DNA of 64,000 bases from Typha latifolia (Eukaryota; Streptophyta; Magnoliopsida; Poales; Typhaceae), in contig CM034111.1 of NCBI GenBank assembly GCA_019914945.1, positions 7,130,001 through 7,194,000 of the forward strand, in the 5' to 3' direction. Numbering within the stretch: the stretch's first letter is position 1; every line of letters begins with the position of its first letter. A model generated the notes under the pieces. The model was not told the origin of the DNA and did not search any database. It saw nothing but the letters and a program-made list of their open reading frames with translations. This document shows, piece by piece, positions 22,011 through 32,382 of this stretch. Made by a program: the position numbers and the translations under genes.

Positions 22011-25000
22011 GTGAATCTTAGACCTCCATTAATGGTTGAAACAAGGAAGATGACGTCGATAAGGAGACCAATAGAGAGCACACAGATAAGGAAAGACTCA
22101 ACCCACGATAACCCAAACCGTGAGACCGATTCTTTTGGAGCGACCATAGCAAGACCGAGTCAACCAACATCCATGGGTGTGAATATGGGCTTGGCGGATG
22201 AACTTAGGGGCATGTTCCAAATATTGCTGCATAGAGTTGACGCAATGCAGAACGATCATAATGCTTTAAAGGTATGTCATGAACTGATCGGTTTTATCTT
22301 CTCCTCGACAAAGATCGGTGCCTCAAGAAGGACTAGCGGTGGGACCACACCGAATCGATACACCATAGGTCCAGGTGCGACATGTTAGTGTCAATGATCC
22401 TCTTTTACCTATGCCTACACATCATCCCCCACCTCCGTTATAAAACCCAAGACCAGCGGTGGTGGAACCCAAGAGGTGAGCGGCACTAGTGCGCTTTGTC
22501 GATGAGGAGGATTGGCACTTTGAGGATGAGGTTGATCACTTCGGAGATGGTGATGGACGTGCTCGAGGATTTAGAGAAGGATATTAACATGCACAAAGGT
22601 TCAAACATGAACCAAAGATCTTTCGCGAACCCGACGATGCTATTCGGGGGAGAACCGCACGCTTGGACTTTCCAAAATTCTAAGGTGGTGATCCAACGGA
22701 TTGAGTGTTTCAAGTTGAACAATACTTTGATTGTCAAGGGACAGCGGAGGATGCAAAGGTCCAGATGGCAAGCTTTCACCTCCAAGGAACGGCATTGCAT
22801 TAGTATAGATCGGTTATTTGTGGTAGAGGATTTACCGGTTGGGATGACTTTTGTAAGAGGATTATATGCAGATTTAGGACAGCGATATATGAAGATTTTG
22901 CTGCCACATTAAGCAAGATGGTTCAGAGGATGACTGTATTGGAGTACCAAGCTGAATTTGAAAGAGTTAATAGTCATTGTGAGCCACCTTGGCCCAAATC
23001 GGCATTGATGAGCACATTTATTTTAGGGTTACGGGATGAGATACAAGCGGATGTTCATGCTCTTTGTCCTACCACTCTTGAGGAGGCTTTTGAGAAGGCA
23101 GTGAGGATGGAGCAAAAGTATAAGGCTCTCAAGATGGCAACGAAAACAAATTAGGGCAACCGAGATGGGCGATTTGCACCTAGAGCACTCGCTGGAAATT
23201 CTGCAAGTTCAAAGACAGCGATTGCTAGTACTAGACCACGATAACCTTTGAGACCTTCTTTCGATATTATAGGAGGCATAAGCCCCCCCGTTCGAACTCT
23301 CACACCTACCTAGGTAGAGGAGCAAAGAGCGAAGGGTATGCTTTTGATGTGATGAACGTTTCACCCTCGGTCATCGCTGTTCCAAACCGATCAGGAGTGT
23401 GATGCTCATTGACCGTCTCGAGGAGGATGATGAGGTTGTTCATGATGGAGAGTGTTCAGAGGAGGTCAATGAGGAGGCCATTGAGGAGGGCGCGAAGGAA
23501 AATATCTAAGCTGAAATATCGATGCATGCATATTCGGGTACTTCCGCGCCGAGGACGTTACGGGTAGAAGGACTCGTTAGAAAGCATTGTGTGCACATCC
23601 TCATGATTTTCGAGAGTACACACAACTTTCTAGACGAGAGGTTAGTGAGGAGATTGGGTTTGGATGCTGAACTAACCACGAGGTTTGACATTACTATTGG
23701 AGACGACACGAAGCTTAAGGCGGGGACTCCGCTTGTGTCGCTGGGTCGGTATACGGGTGCTAGGACATGACATCATTATGGACTTGTATCCGTTGGCGCT
23801 GCAAGGAGCGCCATTATCCTTGGCACTTAGTGGTTACAAGGCTTGGGACCCGTCAATTTGATTTCTGGAGCATGTGGATAAAATTTAAGCAAGGAAACAA
23901 AGATGTGCGGCTTGATGGCGTTCGATCTCCACCGATTCCTGCGATGCAACCGATGGTGGGGCTGCCATGTGCAAGTCATTTGGCCTATCTTCTTCAATTA
24001 GGACTAGTAGGAGATGAGCCTCAAATGTGTCTAGACACTACCATCGAGTTGTCTAATTTATTAGACAAATTTGCCGGACTGTTTGAGGAATCAAAGAGTT
24101 GCCACGAAGAAAAAAAGCGGACCATCGCATAGAGATTGTACCCAGGGCTGCATCGGCGAATGTGAGGTCATATCGGTATCCACATGTGCAAAAGGAAGTT
24201 ATCTCCAAGATGGTAGCCGACATGTTGGAGCAAGGCCTCATTCAACTAAGTCATAGCTCATACTCATCGCCTATTCTATTAGTGTAAAAACAGGATGGGA
24301 TATAGCATTTTTGTGTCGACTATCGGGCACTAAATTCTATTACCGTCAAGGATCGGTACTCCATTTCGGTTATAGAGGAGCTGCTAGACGAGCTTGCAGG
24401 GGTGACTATATTCAGCAAGCTTGACTTAAGGGCCAGGTATCGTCAAATTAGAGTTCACCCGGCGGATGTGCATAAGACTACATTTTAGACTCCGGACGGG
24501 CATTACGAGTTCCGAGTGATGCCTTTTGGTCTCACCAATGCTCTAGCTACTTTCCAAGACCTCATGAATGATATATTTTGGCCTCTATTGCGAAAGTATG
24601 TTTTAGTATTCTTTGACAACATTTTAGTGTATAGCAAGACTGAATTGGAGCATTGGCAGCATTTGAAGGATGTGTTGAATTTGTTGAAACAAAACCAATT
24701 AAAGATCAAGAAGTCCAAGTGCTTATGGGGAGTATCACTAGTGGAGTATTTAGGCCACATTATCTCAGCGGAAGGTGTAGCGGTGGATCCTCAAAAGGTA
24801 GAATGCATGACCGCTTGGCCTATTCCTACCACCACTATAGGATTGCGAGAATTTTTGAGGCTGACAAGATATTATCGCTGCTTCATCACTGGGTATGACA
24901 AGATCGCTGCTCCTCTCACTTCTTTGTTGAAGAACGACTCTTTTAGATGGACGGAGGAGGCCACTACAGCCTTTGAAAAACTGAAAATAGCAATGACGAT

Positions 25001-26830
25001 GACGCCCGTTTTAGCGCTACCGAACTTCACCAAAGAGTTCATTGTAGAATGTGATGCGTCGGGAGTTGGCATAGGAGCTGTCGTAATGCAATGAGGATGC
25101 CCCGTTGCCTTTCTTAGCAAAGTTTTATCATAAAAATCTCAGCAATTATCGATTTACGAGAGAGAGATGTTGACAATTCTGCATGCGGTGACAAAGTAGA
25201 GGCTTTATTTGATTAGTAGGCAATTCATTATCCGAACTAATCAAATGAGCCTTTCATACTTTATGGGACAGCGTATACACACTCCGACACAGCAGAGATA
25301 GGTCACAAAAGTGCTAGGATATGATTATGAAATACAATACAAGAAGGGAACAAAAATAGAGCGGCGGATGCACTATCGCGCCAACCCGATATCGCTGAGC
25401 ATGCAACCTATTCTTCTCCTATCTTTCCCTTTCTTGATAAGCTGAGGTAAGCATGTACATTTGACCCATATGTTTTGAGATTGTTGTAGCAGGTGATGAA
25501 TGATCCGCAGCGCTATTTAGAGTTGGAGAATCGAGTTAGTTTGCTGCTGGACCGCGAATGTATTATGATGGATTGTGGCAGAAATTATTGGAGCACTTCC
25601 ACCAAACTCCAAAGGCTGGTCATGAGGGTGTCTTGAGGACTTATAGGATATCTCAGAGTTGTACATGGCTAGGATTGAGATAGGATGTGAGGAGTTTTAT
25701 CCGTGCTTGCAAAGTCTATCAAAGGGCTAAGGCAACCATATTAAAACCGGCCGAATTACTTTAGCCTTTACCTATACCGGACCGTGTTTGCGAAGATATT
25801 TTTATGGATTTCATAGAGGGTCTTTTGCTGGTATGTAGTTATTCCGTTATCTTTGTGGTGGTTGACAGATTGAGCAAGTATGCGCACTTTTCGGCATTAT
25901 CACATCCGTTTTTAGCCAAGTCGGTGGCTGAAATTGTTGTTAGAGATGTTGCTCAGTTATATGGCGTGGCACACACGATTATCTCCGATTGTGATCGTGT
26001 ATTTATGAGCGACTTTTGGATTGAATTTTTTAGATTATAGGGGACTCGATTGAACTTCAGTTCGGTTTACCATCCCCAGACGGACGGCCAAACCGATGTG
26101 GTCAATTAATGCATTGATCAGTACTTGAGGTGATTTGTTAGAAAGATGTTGAGACGATGGTTGGAGTTCTTACTATGGACGAAGTAGTCTTACAACACCG
26201 CCTACCATAGCAGCATTGGCATGACTCTATTTGGGGTGATGTATGGATGTACGGCTCTGACATTACGCGCTTATGATCTAGTGGCATCTGTAAATCGGGC
26301 GGAGATAGACTTAGCTTTGATGGATAGAGACGCCATATTGAGGAGGTTGCTTGCCCATCTTAAACTTGCTCAAAACCGCATGAAGCAAGTTTATGATCGC
26401 AGTCATAGGGAGCAGGAGTTCGACATTAGCAGTTGGGTGTTTGTGAGGGTGCAACCTATCGATAGATGACCTTGCGTCCGATGCGAAACTAGAAGTTAGC
26501 ACATCACTACTTTGGTCTGTTTCGAGTGTTAGAGCGTATTGGTCCGGTTGCATATCGTTTGGAGCTGCCGGAGGGGTCGAGAGTGCATCCTATCTTCCAT
26601 ATTTCATTATTGAGGGAGCGGATTGGAGATCATGAGGTCGTTGGATTAGTTCTACTAGAGCCATTGGAGGAGCAGAGATCATAGAGCCAGTTCGTGTACT
26701 TGCTAGGCACCGACGACGACTAGAGATGGAGATTCTAGACGAGTGACTTGGCAAACCATCCGATGAGGCGACATGGGAGTTGGAGAATGATATTTTGGAG
26801 TGTTTCCCTGACTTTTCACCTTGAGGACAA
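22011..26830 (+). pseudogene. G1 gag-pol pseudogene
   Basis: Gag spans about 22011-23160 (MVQRMTVLEYQAEFERVNSH, LMSTFILGLRDEIQADVHAL). The zinc-knuckle region is frameshifted near 23330. Protease is near 23516-23900, but the catalytic Asp-Ser-Gly is lost (ILMIFESTHNF where relatives have DSGSTHNF). RT spans about 24190-24790 ([28 protein letters not shown]) with FDDIL changed to FDNIL near 24610, a catalytic-site loss. RNase H is at about 24850-25390 and integrase at about 25560-26160 (MDFIEGLLL; VVDRLSKYAHFSAL). A degraded tail resembling WLGKPSDEATWE lies at 26700-26790. The tail ends at the polypurine tract. Stops in several domains show it cannot make its proteins. Confidence 0.9.
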
Positions 26831-26851
26831 GGTGGGGGAAACGTGGTGGGT

Positions 26852-27747
26852 TGATACACTTAGTTAGGGTCTCTTATTGCATTAGTTATTTATTTTTATT
26901 AAAATAAATTTTTTGTAGGTCGCGTTCGAACGCGGTTGGGGTGCGTTCGAAAGCCTTTGCGAACGCCTGCATCAGGTTCGCAAATACGAGAAATGTGAAA
27001 TGCACGTTCGAATGTGGTCGGGCGCGTTCGAACGCCTGCATCGCGTTCGCACATATAGAGAACGTCTTTTGTGCGTTCGAACACGATCGAGCGTATTCGA
27101 ACACGATCGAGCGTATTCGAACGCGATCGATAGGATTCTACTAGGATTAGGGCTAACATTGTTATTAGAGCTTATTAGCTAGCCTCTATAAAGGTGTGGA
27201 TGGCAGCTAAATTTATTATGTTATTCGATTATTAATTTTTTACCTTCTATCTTTCTCTATTCTCTCTACCCTAATCTCCCTCCTCCCTCTTCACCAACCT
27301 ATCACCTCTACTGTTGGCAAGGTGTCTCCTAACTTCTAATCTCCCTCGTCTGTCGAGTCCTCCCTCTTCTTTGGAATCTCAACTACTTTTTCCCCTTCGT
27401 CTTAATCACTCAAACAACATCACCCATCCACCCTCATCTCCATTATCATCCATAACCATAACATCCACTCCATTCGTCACTACCACCATCATCCGCAGTA
27501 TATCATATTTTATTCCTAGTTGCAGTTCTAATCTACAAGAGCCGTAAATACGAAAAATATAGATCAAGGAGTTACAGATCGATTTCACTTGATTTCGTAA
27601 TTTTATAACTATGAGAGAATATTTGGTGAACATGTTCCCTCGGTTGCGCGGACTACTTCCTATAATAAATCCAAATCTTGAAGGAATCATTCGGTAGCCG
27701 TATCATTAGTATCAAAGCCTATCAATTTGGTACTATAGAACCCATCA
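26852..27747 (+). repeat. G1 right LTR (896 bp)
   Basis: TGATACACTTAG...CCCATCA. A palindrome array (CGTTCGAACGC variants, about 26919-27130) precedes the TATA box at 27187-27192 in CCTCTATAAAGG. The last bases adjoin the ATCTA duplication. Confidence 0.93.
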
Positions 27748-27752
27748 ATCTA

Positions 27753-28258
27753 CTAGAAAAATTTTACTACTAAGCCACTGTGAAAAGGTTTGCAAATAAA
27801 AATACACCATTGAGGTTTTAACCTTCCAAAGAGGTAGTTTTGATATCATGTCAAATAATCACTCAATCCAAAACCTAAATTATTAAATAATATATCAACA
27901 ATATATATCATATTTTGATAATGTTATTATCTCTATTATTTAGTTAAAAATTTAAAATTTACAATTAAATATATTTTACGACTATGTATTTATATCCAAA
28001 ATTATTTAAACTTTATGAAATGAAACATAAAAATTCAAAGTTAAAATATATTTAACCAATAAAAAGCGTAAAAAAAGATTGGCATGTGGGGCCCATCATC
28101 ATTGTATCATACTGCACCAACTTACAAAGAAAAAAAGAGGTAAGAAGGACAAAAACATAGAAATAGGAAAACCAACACTAGTCCTTTCTTTTAGTTCTTT
28201 TCATCACAAAGATGAGAAGCCACTATACATCATTATTATTCTTAAACGTGCGAGTTTT
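27753..28258 (-). other. 3' flank of the IRX15-like gene
   Basis: AT-rich, non-repetitive-looking sequence between G1 and the stop codon of the IRX15-like gene. It should hold the 3' UTR and poly(A) signals. On the minus strand AT-rich A/T runs near 28060-28030 and below are compatible, but no single site is convincing. Confidence 0.4.
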
Positions 28259-29290
28259 CTAAGCCGAGGCGGTGGCATTGGCGCCGGCGACGGCGTCGGC
28301 GTTGGCGTTGGTGCCATTTGTGGCAGTGGCAGTGGCGCAGAACTCGTCTCTTCTGGCTGCGCCGTCCCGGCGAACAATGAAATGTGCCAGAGTCGTCGTC
28401 CCCGGCACGATGACTCGATTCTCGAGGCAGAGGAACTCTTGGCTGCACACCCTCTGCACCTCGTGCTCGTAGTCGTGGACCAGCACGTCTGTGGGCCCCT
28501 CCCCCTTCCACCTCGCCATAACCGCTGCCGAGAATATCGACGCCATCCTTCCCGGTGAACCCTTCCCGGTCCCCCTCGGCCCGTCCACCAGCACCACGTC
28601 CCACTCCACGTCGTACAGATGGTTCGGCAGGTCGTTGATGGCGAGCCGGCAGTCCGAGAAGAGGAGGTTCTGTACCGGCCGGCACTCGGTGGCTCGGCTC
28701 CGGCGGGCGGCAGCGAGGAGGGTGTCGAGATCCCGGATCTTGGTGGTGTAGGAGACGTCGTAGGCCTCGAGACCCGGGTGGCGGAGCTCGAGATAGGCCG
28801 TGTAGTACTCGTTCTCGTCGATGAAGACGGTGCGGCCACCGTGGTTGAGCGCGCGCCAGAGAGGGCTCTCGGCGCCTAGGCCGAAGACCAGGAAGTTGCA
28901 CGGAGCGCGTCGGCGGAGGACGGCGGCGATAGCGCGGAGGTCGGCGTCGGGCATGCGTGTGGTGGAATTGGAGAAAGAGGCGTAGTGGAGGAGGGCGTCG
29001 AAGACGGGAGGTGGAAGGGAAGAAGAGGAAGAGGAAGAGGAGGAGGACGAGGAGGACGAGGAGGGGAAGGTAATGGTGGTGAATGAGGAGGGGAGGGTGG
29101 GGCTATGTGTGGTGGAGAGAAGAGTGAGGAGAGAGGCGAAGGTGAAGAAGGAGAGGAAGACGATGAGCCAGAGGCGGTGATGGGATCCAAGGATGGAGAG
29201 AGGTGATGATGGTGGAGAGCTTGCATTGGAGTTGGATTTTTGGAGGGAAGGGTGGAGGAGGATGAGGTCTGCACTGTTGATCCCCTTCAT
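28259..29290 (-). CDS. IRX15/IRX15-L-type DUF579 protein of xylan biosynthesis
   Basis: Single intact ORF, 343 codons, high GC, no intron needed. Layout: short cytosolic N-terminus, hydrophobic anchor at about 40-60 (LWLIVFLSFFTFASLLTLLS), a low-complexity stem with a 15-Ser run (77-91), the DUF579 domain at about 95-318, and an Ala/Thr/Asn tail (319-343). Conserved strings are CNFLVFGLGAESPLWRALNH (131-150), GGRTVFIDENEYY (151-163), TECRPVQNLLFSDCRLAIND (201-220), LPNHLYDVEWDVVLVDGPRG (221-240) and PGRMASIF (246-253). FIDENxYY and CRPVQNLL favour the IRX15/IRX15-L branch over the glucuronoxylan methyltransferase (GXM) branch. Known for the family: Golgi type II proteins needed for normal xylan in secondary walls, biochemical activity unsettled. 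The Met at 29290 is the first in frame and gives a normal N-terminus. The Ser run and tail are longer than in most relatives known to me. The frame is unbroken, so it is probably functional. Confidence 0.95.
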   Translation of the reverse strand: MKGINSADLILLHPSLQKSNSNASSPPSSPLSILGSHHRLWLIVFLSFFTFASLLTLLSTTHSPTLPSSFTTITFPSSSSSSSSSSSSSSSLPPPVFDALLHYASFSNSTTRMPDADLRAIAAVLRRRAPCNFLVFGLGAESPLWRALNHGGRTVFIDENEYYTAYLELRHPGLEAYDVSYTTKIRDLDTLLAAARRSRATECRPVQNLLFSDCRLAINDLPNHLYDVEWDVVLVDGPRGTGKGSPGRMASIFSAAVMARWKGEGPTDVLVHDYEHEVQRVCSQEFLCLENRVIVPGTTTLAHFIVRRDGAARRDEFCATATATNGTNANADAVAGANATASA

Positions 29291-29340
29291 TTCGCCTGGC
29301 TCTAAAGTGATTGCAAAAGAAGAGGTTGGATTCCAGACTC

Positions 29341-29344
<4 letters not shown>

Positions 29345-29422
<78 letters not shown>
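29345..29422 (-). repeat. (GA)n tract in the 5' UTR of the IRX15-like gene
   Basis: 78 bp of CT on the plus strand, GA on the coding strand, 55 bp upstream of the ATG. GA/CT tracts near plant start sites often act as GAGA-type promoter or leader elements bound by BBR/BPC proteins, a role inferred here from position only. Confidence 0.9.
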
Positions 29423-29426
<4 letters not shown>

Positions 29427-29588
29427 ATGGCAATCAGTCGTAGGACAAAAGAGATGAAGTAGAAGAGAATGGGGAAGAAGAATGGAAGACAAAAAATTTA
29501 AACTAAAAAAAAATCAGATAGAAAAAAAGAAGGTAGGATCGATAGTGATGTTAGGTGACAAAGAAGTACTCCCCGTGTTCTGCGGCTA

Positions 29589-29613
29589 ATTTGGTAGATT
29601 TTTTTTATAAAAA
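29589..29613 (-). promoter_or_regulatory. Candidate core promoter of the IRX15-like gene
   Basis: On the minus strand TTTTTATAAAAAA (about 29613-29600) is the best TATA-like string, about 310 bp upstream of the ATG. It is followed by ACCAAAT (29595-29589), which fits the secondary-wall MYB element ACC(A/T)A(A/C)(T/C). Both motifs are short, so this is a weak prediction. Confidence 0.3.
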
Positions 29614-30021
29614 TTAAAATAGTTACACCTCGCCCTATGAACTACGGCATTCCTTTTTGTTTATTTTTCATGGCATTTTGAATATTTAACTATGTAAAAT
29701 TTTAAAAAATGTCTCTTAATAAAACATCGTGCGGCTGTCCGATAGTCAATGTAAGACACTATATTTAACCCTCATTTTATAGGAAAGAAAGAGAAAAAAG
29801 TTGATAAAATATAATCATTTATTAACGTTGTATAGTGGCAAAATTGAAAAGTAAAAGGGGCACAAAATATCATAAAATTTTTTAAGCATCTAGGTGTAAT
29901 TAATTTATATAATTATATATATATAAAGATATTAAAATGAAAAATAGTGAAATAAAGCAGAGGAGGAGGAGGTGTCTATCAACAAACCCACTTAAAATAA
30001 AGAACAGAAAAATTAGGGTAC

Positions 30022-30028
30022 GGTTGGT
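30022..30028 (-). promoter_or_regulatory. Candidate AC-II / SMRE MYB site
   Basis: ACCAACC on the minus strand is identical to the AC-II element used by MYB regulators of lignin and secondary-wall genes, about 730 bp upstream of the IRX15-like ATG. A second SMRE-type string, ACCAACT, lies at 31039-31033. The match to xylan-gene regulation is suggestive, but a 7-mer occurs by chance. Confidence 0.3.
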
Positions 30029-31724
30029 GGTTTTGCTGTTGGGTTATATAAAGGGCATCGGAAAAAAAATAAAAATAATATATATATATATATAAAGGGC
30101 TTTTGACGAAGATGGGTAGAAGTTAGGAATAGATAGCAATTTGGTGATCAATCGACTTTTAAATTTGGGAATGTTAGTGTGACAGCAGACCTAAAATGAG
30201 TGGTTAGATAGAAAGGGGCCATCAGTTAACACTTAAAATTTAAGTCATTCTCTGACAGTAATAGGATGCTTAGAATGTTGGACATGACGGCCAGTCTAAT
30301 AAATTCTTCTCGGTCGCAAAGAAGAAACCCTTTTTTAAATTAAAAAAGTTCTGCTTTATAGACTACACGGTTATAACAAAAAGAAAAAAAAAATCGTTTA
30401 TATAGAAGACCGACAACTATTTGCAAGTGAATCTACAGAAAGATCAACCTGTTTGGAAATTGCTAAAATTTTGCCTATTTCACTATTTCATTTAGGAAAA
30501 TTTCGATTACCGCTTTAATTTAAGAAAATTTGCCGTTTAGACCGTGTCTTTTCAATATTTACAAATCACACTATCTTTATTGTCAAATTAGAAAAAGTAC
30601 ATAGAGTATATAATGTGATTATAAATCAGTATATAATATGTTTATAATTCACCAAAAATAAAAAATAAAAAATATACTAGTAGAAGATTAAAAATTCCAT
30701 ATTTCGTATTTTAAAACAAAGTTTTCTTTAGTTTAAAAAAACATTTACGTAGTATTTACAAAGCAACTATAAACATCAAAATACACATTATTTATTTAAT
30801 TATTTAATTCATGAGCAAACAAGTTTATATATATATAGGCGTGTATCTTACGGTATCCAATCAAAAGTCGAAGACTATGTGTTGATATCGACTAGGCAAT
30901 GATGTGTATTTGATAAATTAGCGTATTGTTTTATTTCCTTACCAAAAGAGATCCATTGGCAGAGCAACAACAGCCATTCTTAAATTAATCGAAATATAAA
31001 CTTTTGTTTTATTAAGAAGAAAATTTCGGTAGAGTTGGTAGTTTTACTGAGTTATAAAGGGGATTGAAAATAAAAGAGAACAGTTCTAGATAGGTGTTGA
31101 GCATCGGTGTAATCCTTCTCTTGATACGGTAGTCCACCAGTCCTTAAAATTTTTAAGATTGTGCGCGATCTAATGAGATATCACATTACACGGAGAACAA
31201 AGTATTATTTACCGCTTAATACTTCTATAGGGATGGAGATTATAATAGTTTAAATATAGTATAATGTTACATTCTATATCCTTCTATAAGGATTGCGATT
31301 CTAATAGTTTAAATAGAATGAGGGACAATGTGATAATAGGTAGGGCTGTAAATGAGTTAAGCTTTAGCGAGCTGGACCTAACTCGACTCATCTCGAGAGG
31401 TAGATTTTTCTAGCTCGAGCACAATTGGAGCTAGAAAAGTTCAGCTCAATGAGGCTTGAGCTTGGCTCGACAGCTCGTGAGCAAGGATGATCCTCCTTGA
31501 TACCTGTCAGCAAAGATAGAGGAAGACGCAGATGCCGATGTAGTGAAACTAGTGTGAGGGAGAAGGCAAGCATGGTCTCGGGATGACCTCAGCCTCACCG
31601 TCTTAGGAGAGGAATCGGGTGTAGATGGAGGTAGCGGTAGCTAGAGAGGCGGTTGGAGGAGAGTGAAAGTTACGAGGAGAGAACGCAATGTAGAGGTAGA
31701 AGCGAGCTGTAACAACCAAGCCTT

Positions 31725-31726
<2 letters not shown>

Positions 31727-31780
<54 letters not shown>
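31727..31780. repeat. (TA)n microsatellite in family A copy 3
   Basis: Pure TA/AT dinucleotide tract of about 54 bp, just inside the LTR start, where other copies have an A-run. Copy 6 has a much shorter 'atatatat' here. Confidence 0.95.
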
Positions 31781-31783
<3 letters not shown>

Positions 31784-31944
31784 TTGCATGGGCACGATGT
31801 GGCCGGCCACACTCGTGTCGATGCAACTGGGCATGGCGTGGGGGTGCCACGCACCCCCTAGCGTGGCCGCAACCGGTTGGTCGCGGCGGGCCCCAGCGCC
31901 GCTGCAGCCGCTGCCAACCCCCCTCCCCCCCCTCTCTCCCCCTC

Positions 31945-31981
<37 letters not shown>

Positions 31982-32358
31982 TTCTCTCTCTCTCTCTCTC
32001 CCTTTGCCGGCGTCGACCTGTGACCACCGCCGCCGCCACCTCCACTAACACAGTGAGCCTCCTCTCTCTCTCTCTCACTCTCACCCTCTCTCTCTCACTA
32101 TCTCTCTCTCTCTTTCTCTTTTTCTTAGTTTGGGCTTGGGCCAGTCGGAGTTGAGCCGCCGGTGAGAGGCCGGCAGCTGGCTGGCCACCAACTACCGGTG
32201 CCCTCCTCACCGGCCCGGGTTCGCACCTCACTCCTCTTTCTTCCCTTCTTCTCTTCTTCTTCTTCCTTCTTCTTTTCTTCTTCTTCTTCCTTAGCTGCTT
32301 CTTCTCTTCTTATTTTTCTACAACAGTGCTGGGCTTGGCCTAGAATTGTAGCAGGTCA

Positions 32359-32382
32359 GTGCTGGGCCAAGCCTAGCACTAG
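32359..32382 (+). other. Hairpin in family A copy 3
   Basis: AGTGCTGGGC, loop CAA, GCCTAGCACT: a 10-bp stem with one G-T wobble, at the conserved hairpin position. Confidence 0.75.

Larger units (their letters stand above)
14214..27747 (+). mobile_element. Ty3/gypsy element G1 (complete length, dead, split by Copia)
   Basis: The limits are fixed by TGATACACTTAG at the start, ...CATCA at the end, and a perfect 5-bp duplication ATCTA (14209-14213 and 27748-27752). The left LTR is in two pieces (14214-14765 and 21695-21992) around the Copia element; the right LTR is 26852-27747. A tRNA-iMet type primer-binding site (TGGTATCAGAG at 21996) follows the left LTR. A purine-rich tract (ggtgggggaaacgtggtggg) precedes the right LTR. 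The coding region is gag-protease-RT-RNase H-integrase, full of stops and frameshifts. Confidence 0.93.
29423..31332. other. AT-rich intergenic region upstream of the IRX15-like gene
   Basis: No gene seen. A short (TA)n lies near 30080-30095. Two similar phrases, 'acggttggtggttttgctg' near 30020 and 'agagttggtagttttactg' near 31031, each followed by a 'ttataaagggg'-like string, suggest an old duplicated segment. The right end is the target site of the hAT element. Confidence 0.5.

Noticed and set aside
24503..24760. Minus-strand ORFs across the G1 RT region
   Set aside because: Shadows of the plus-strand RT frame.
26919..27130. TTCGAA palindromes considered as heat-shock elements
   Set aside because: Heat-shock elements need TTC and GAA separated by two bases; here they abut, so the factor is unknown.
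26919..27130. GTTCGAAC considered as a tRNA B-box / SINE promoter
   Set aside because: The B-box needs a C two bases after GTTCGA-N-N, which is missing in most copies, and no A-box is placed correctly.
28204..28901. Long Arg/Pro/Ser-rich ORFs of 211 and 219 codons overlapping the IRX15-like gene
   Set aside because: They are out-of-frame shadows caused by the high GC content; only the 343-codon frame has the conserved DUF579 motifs.
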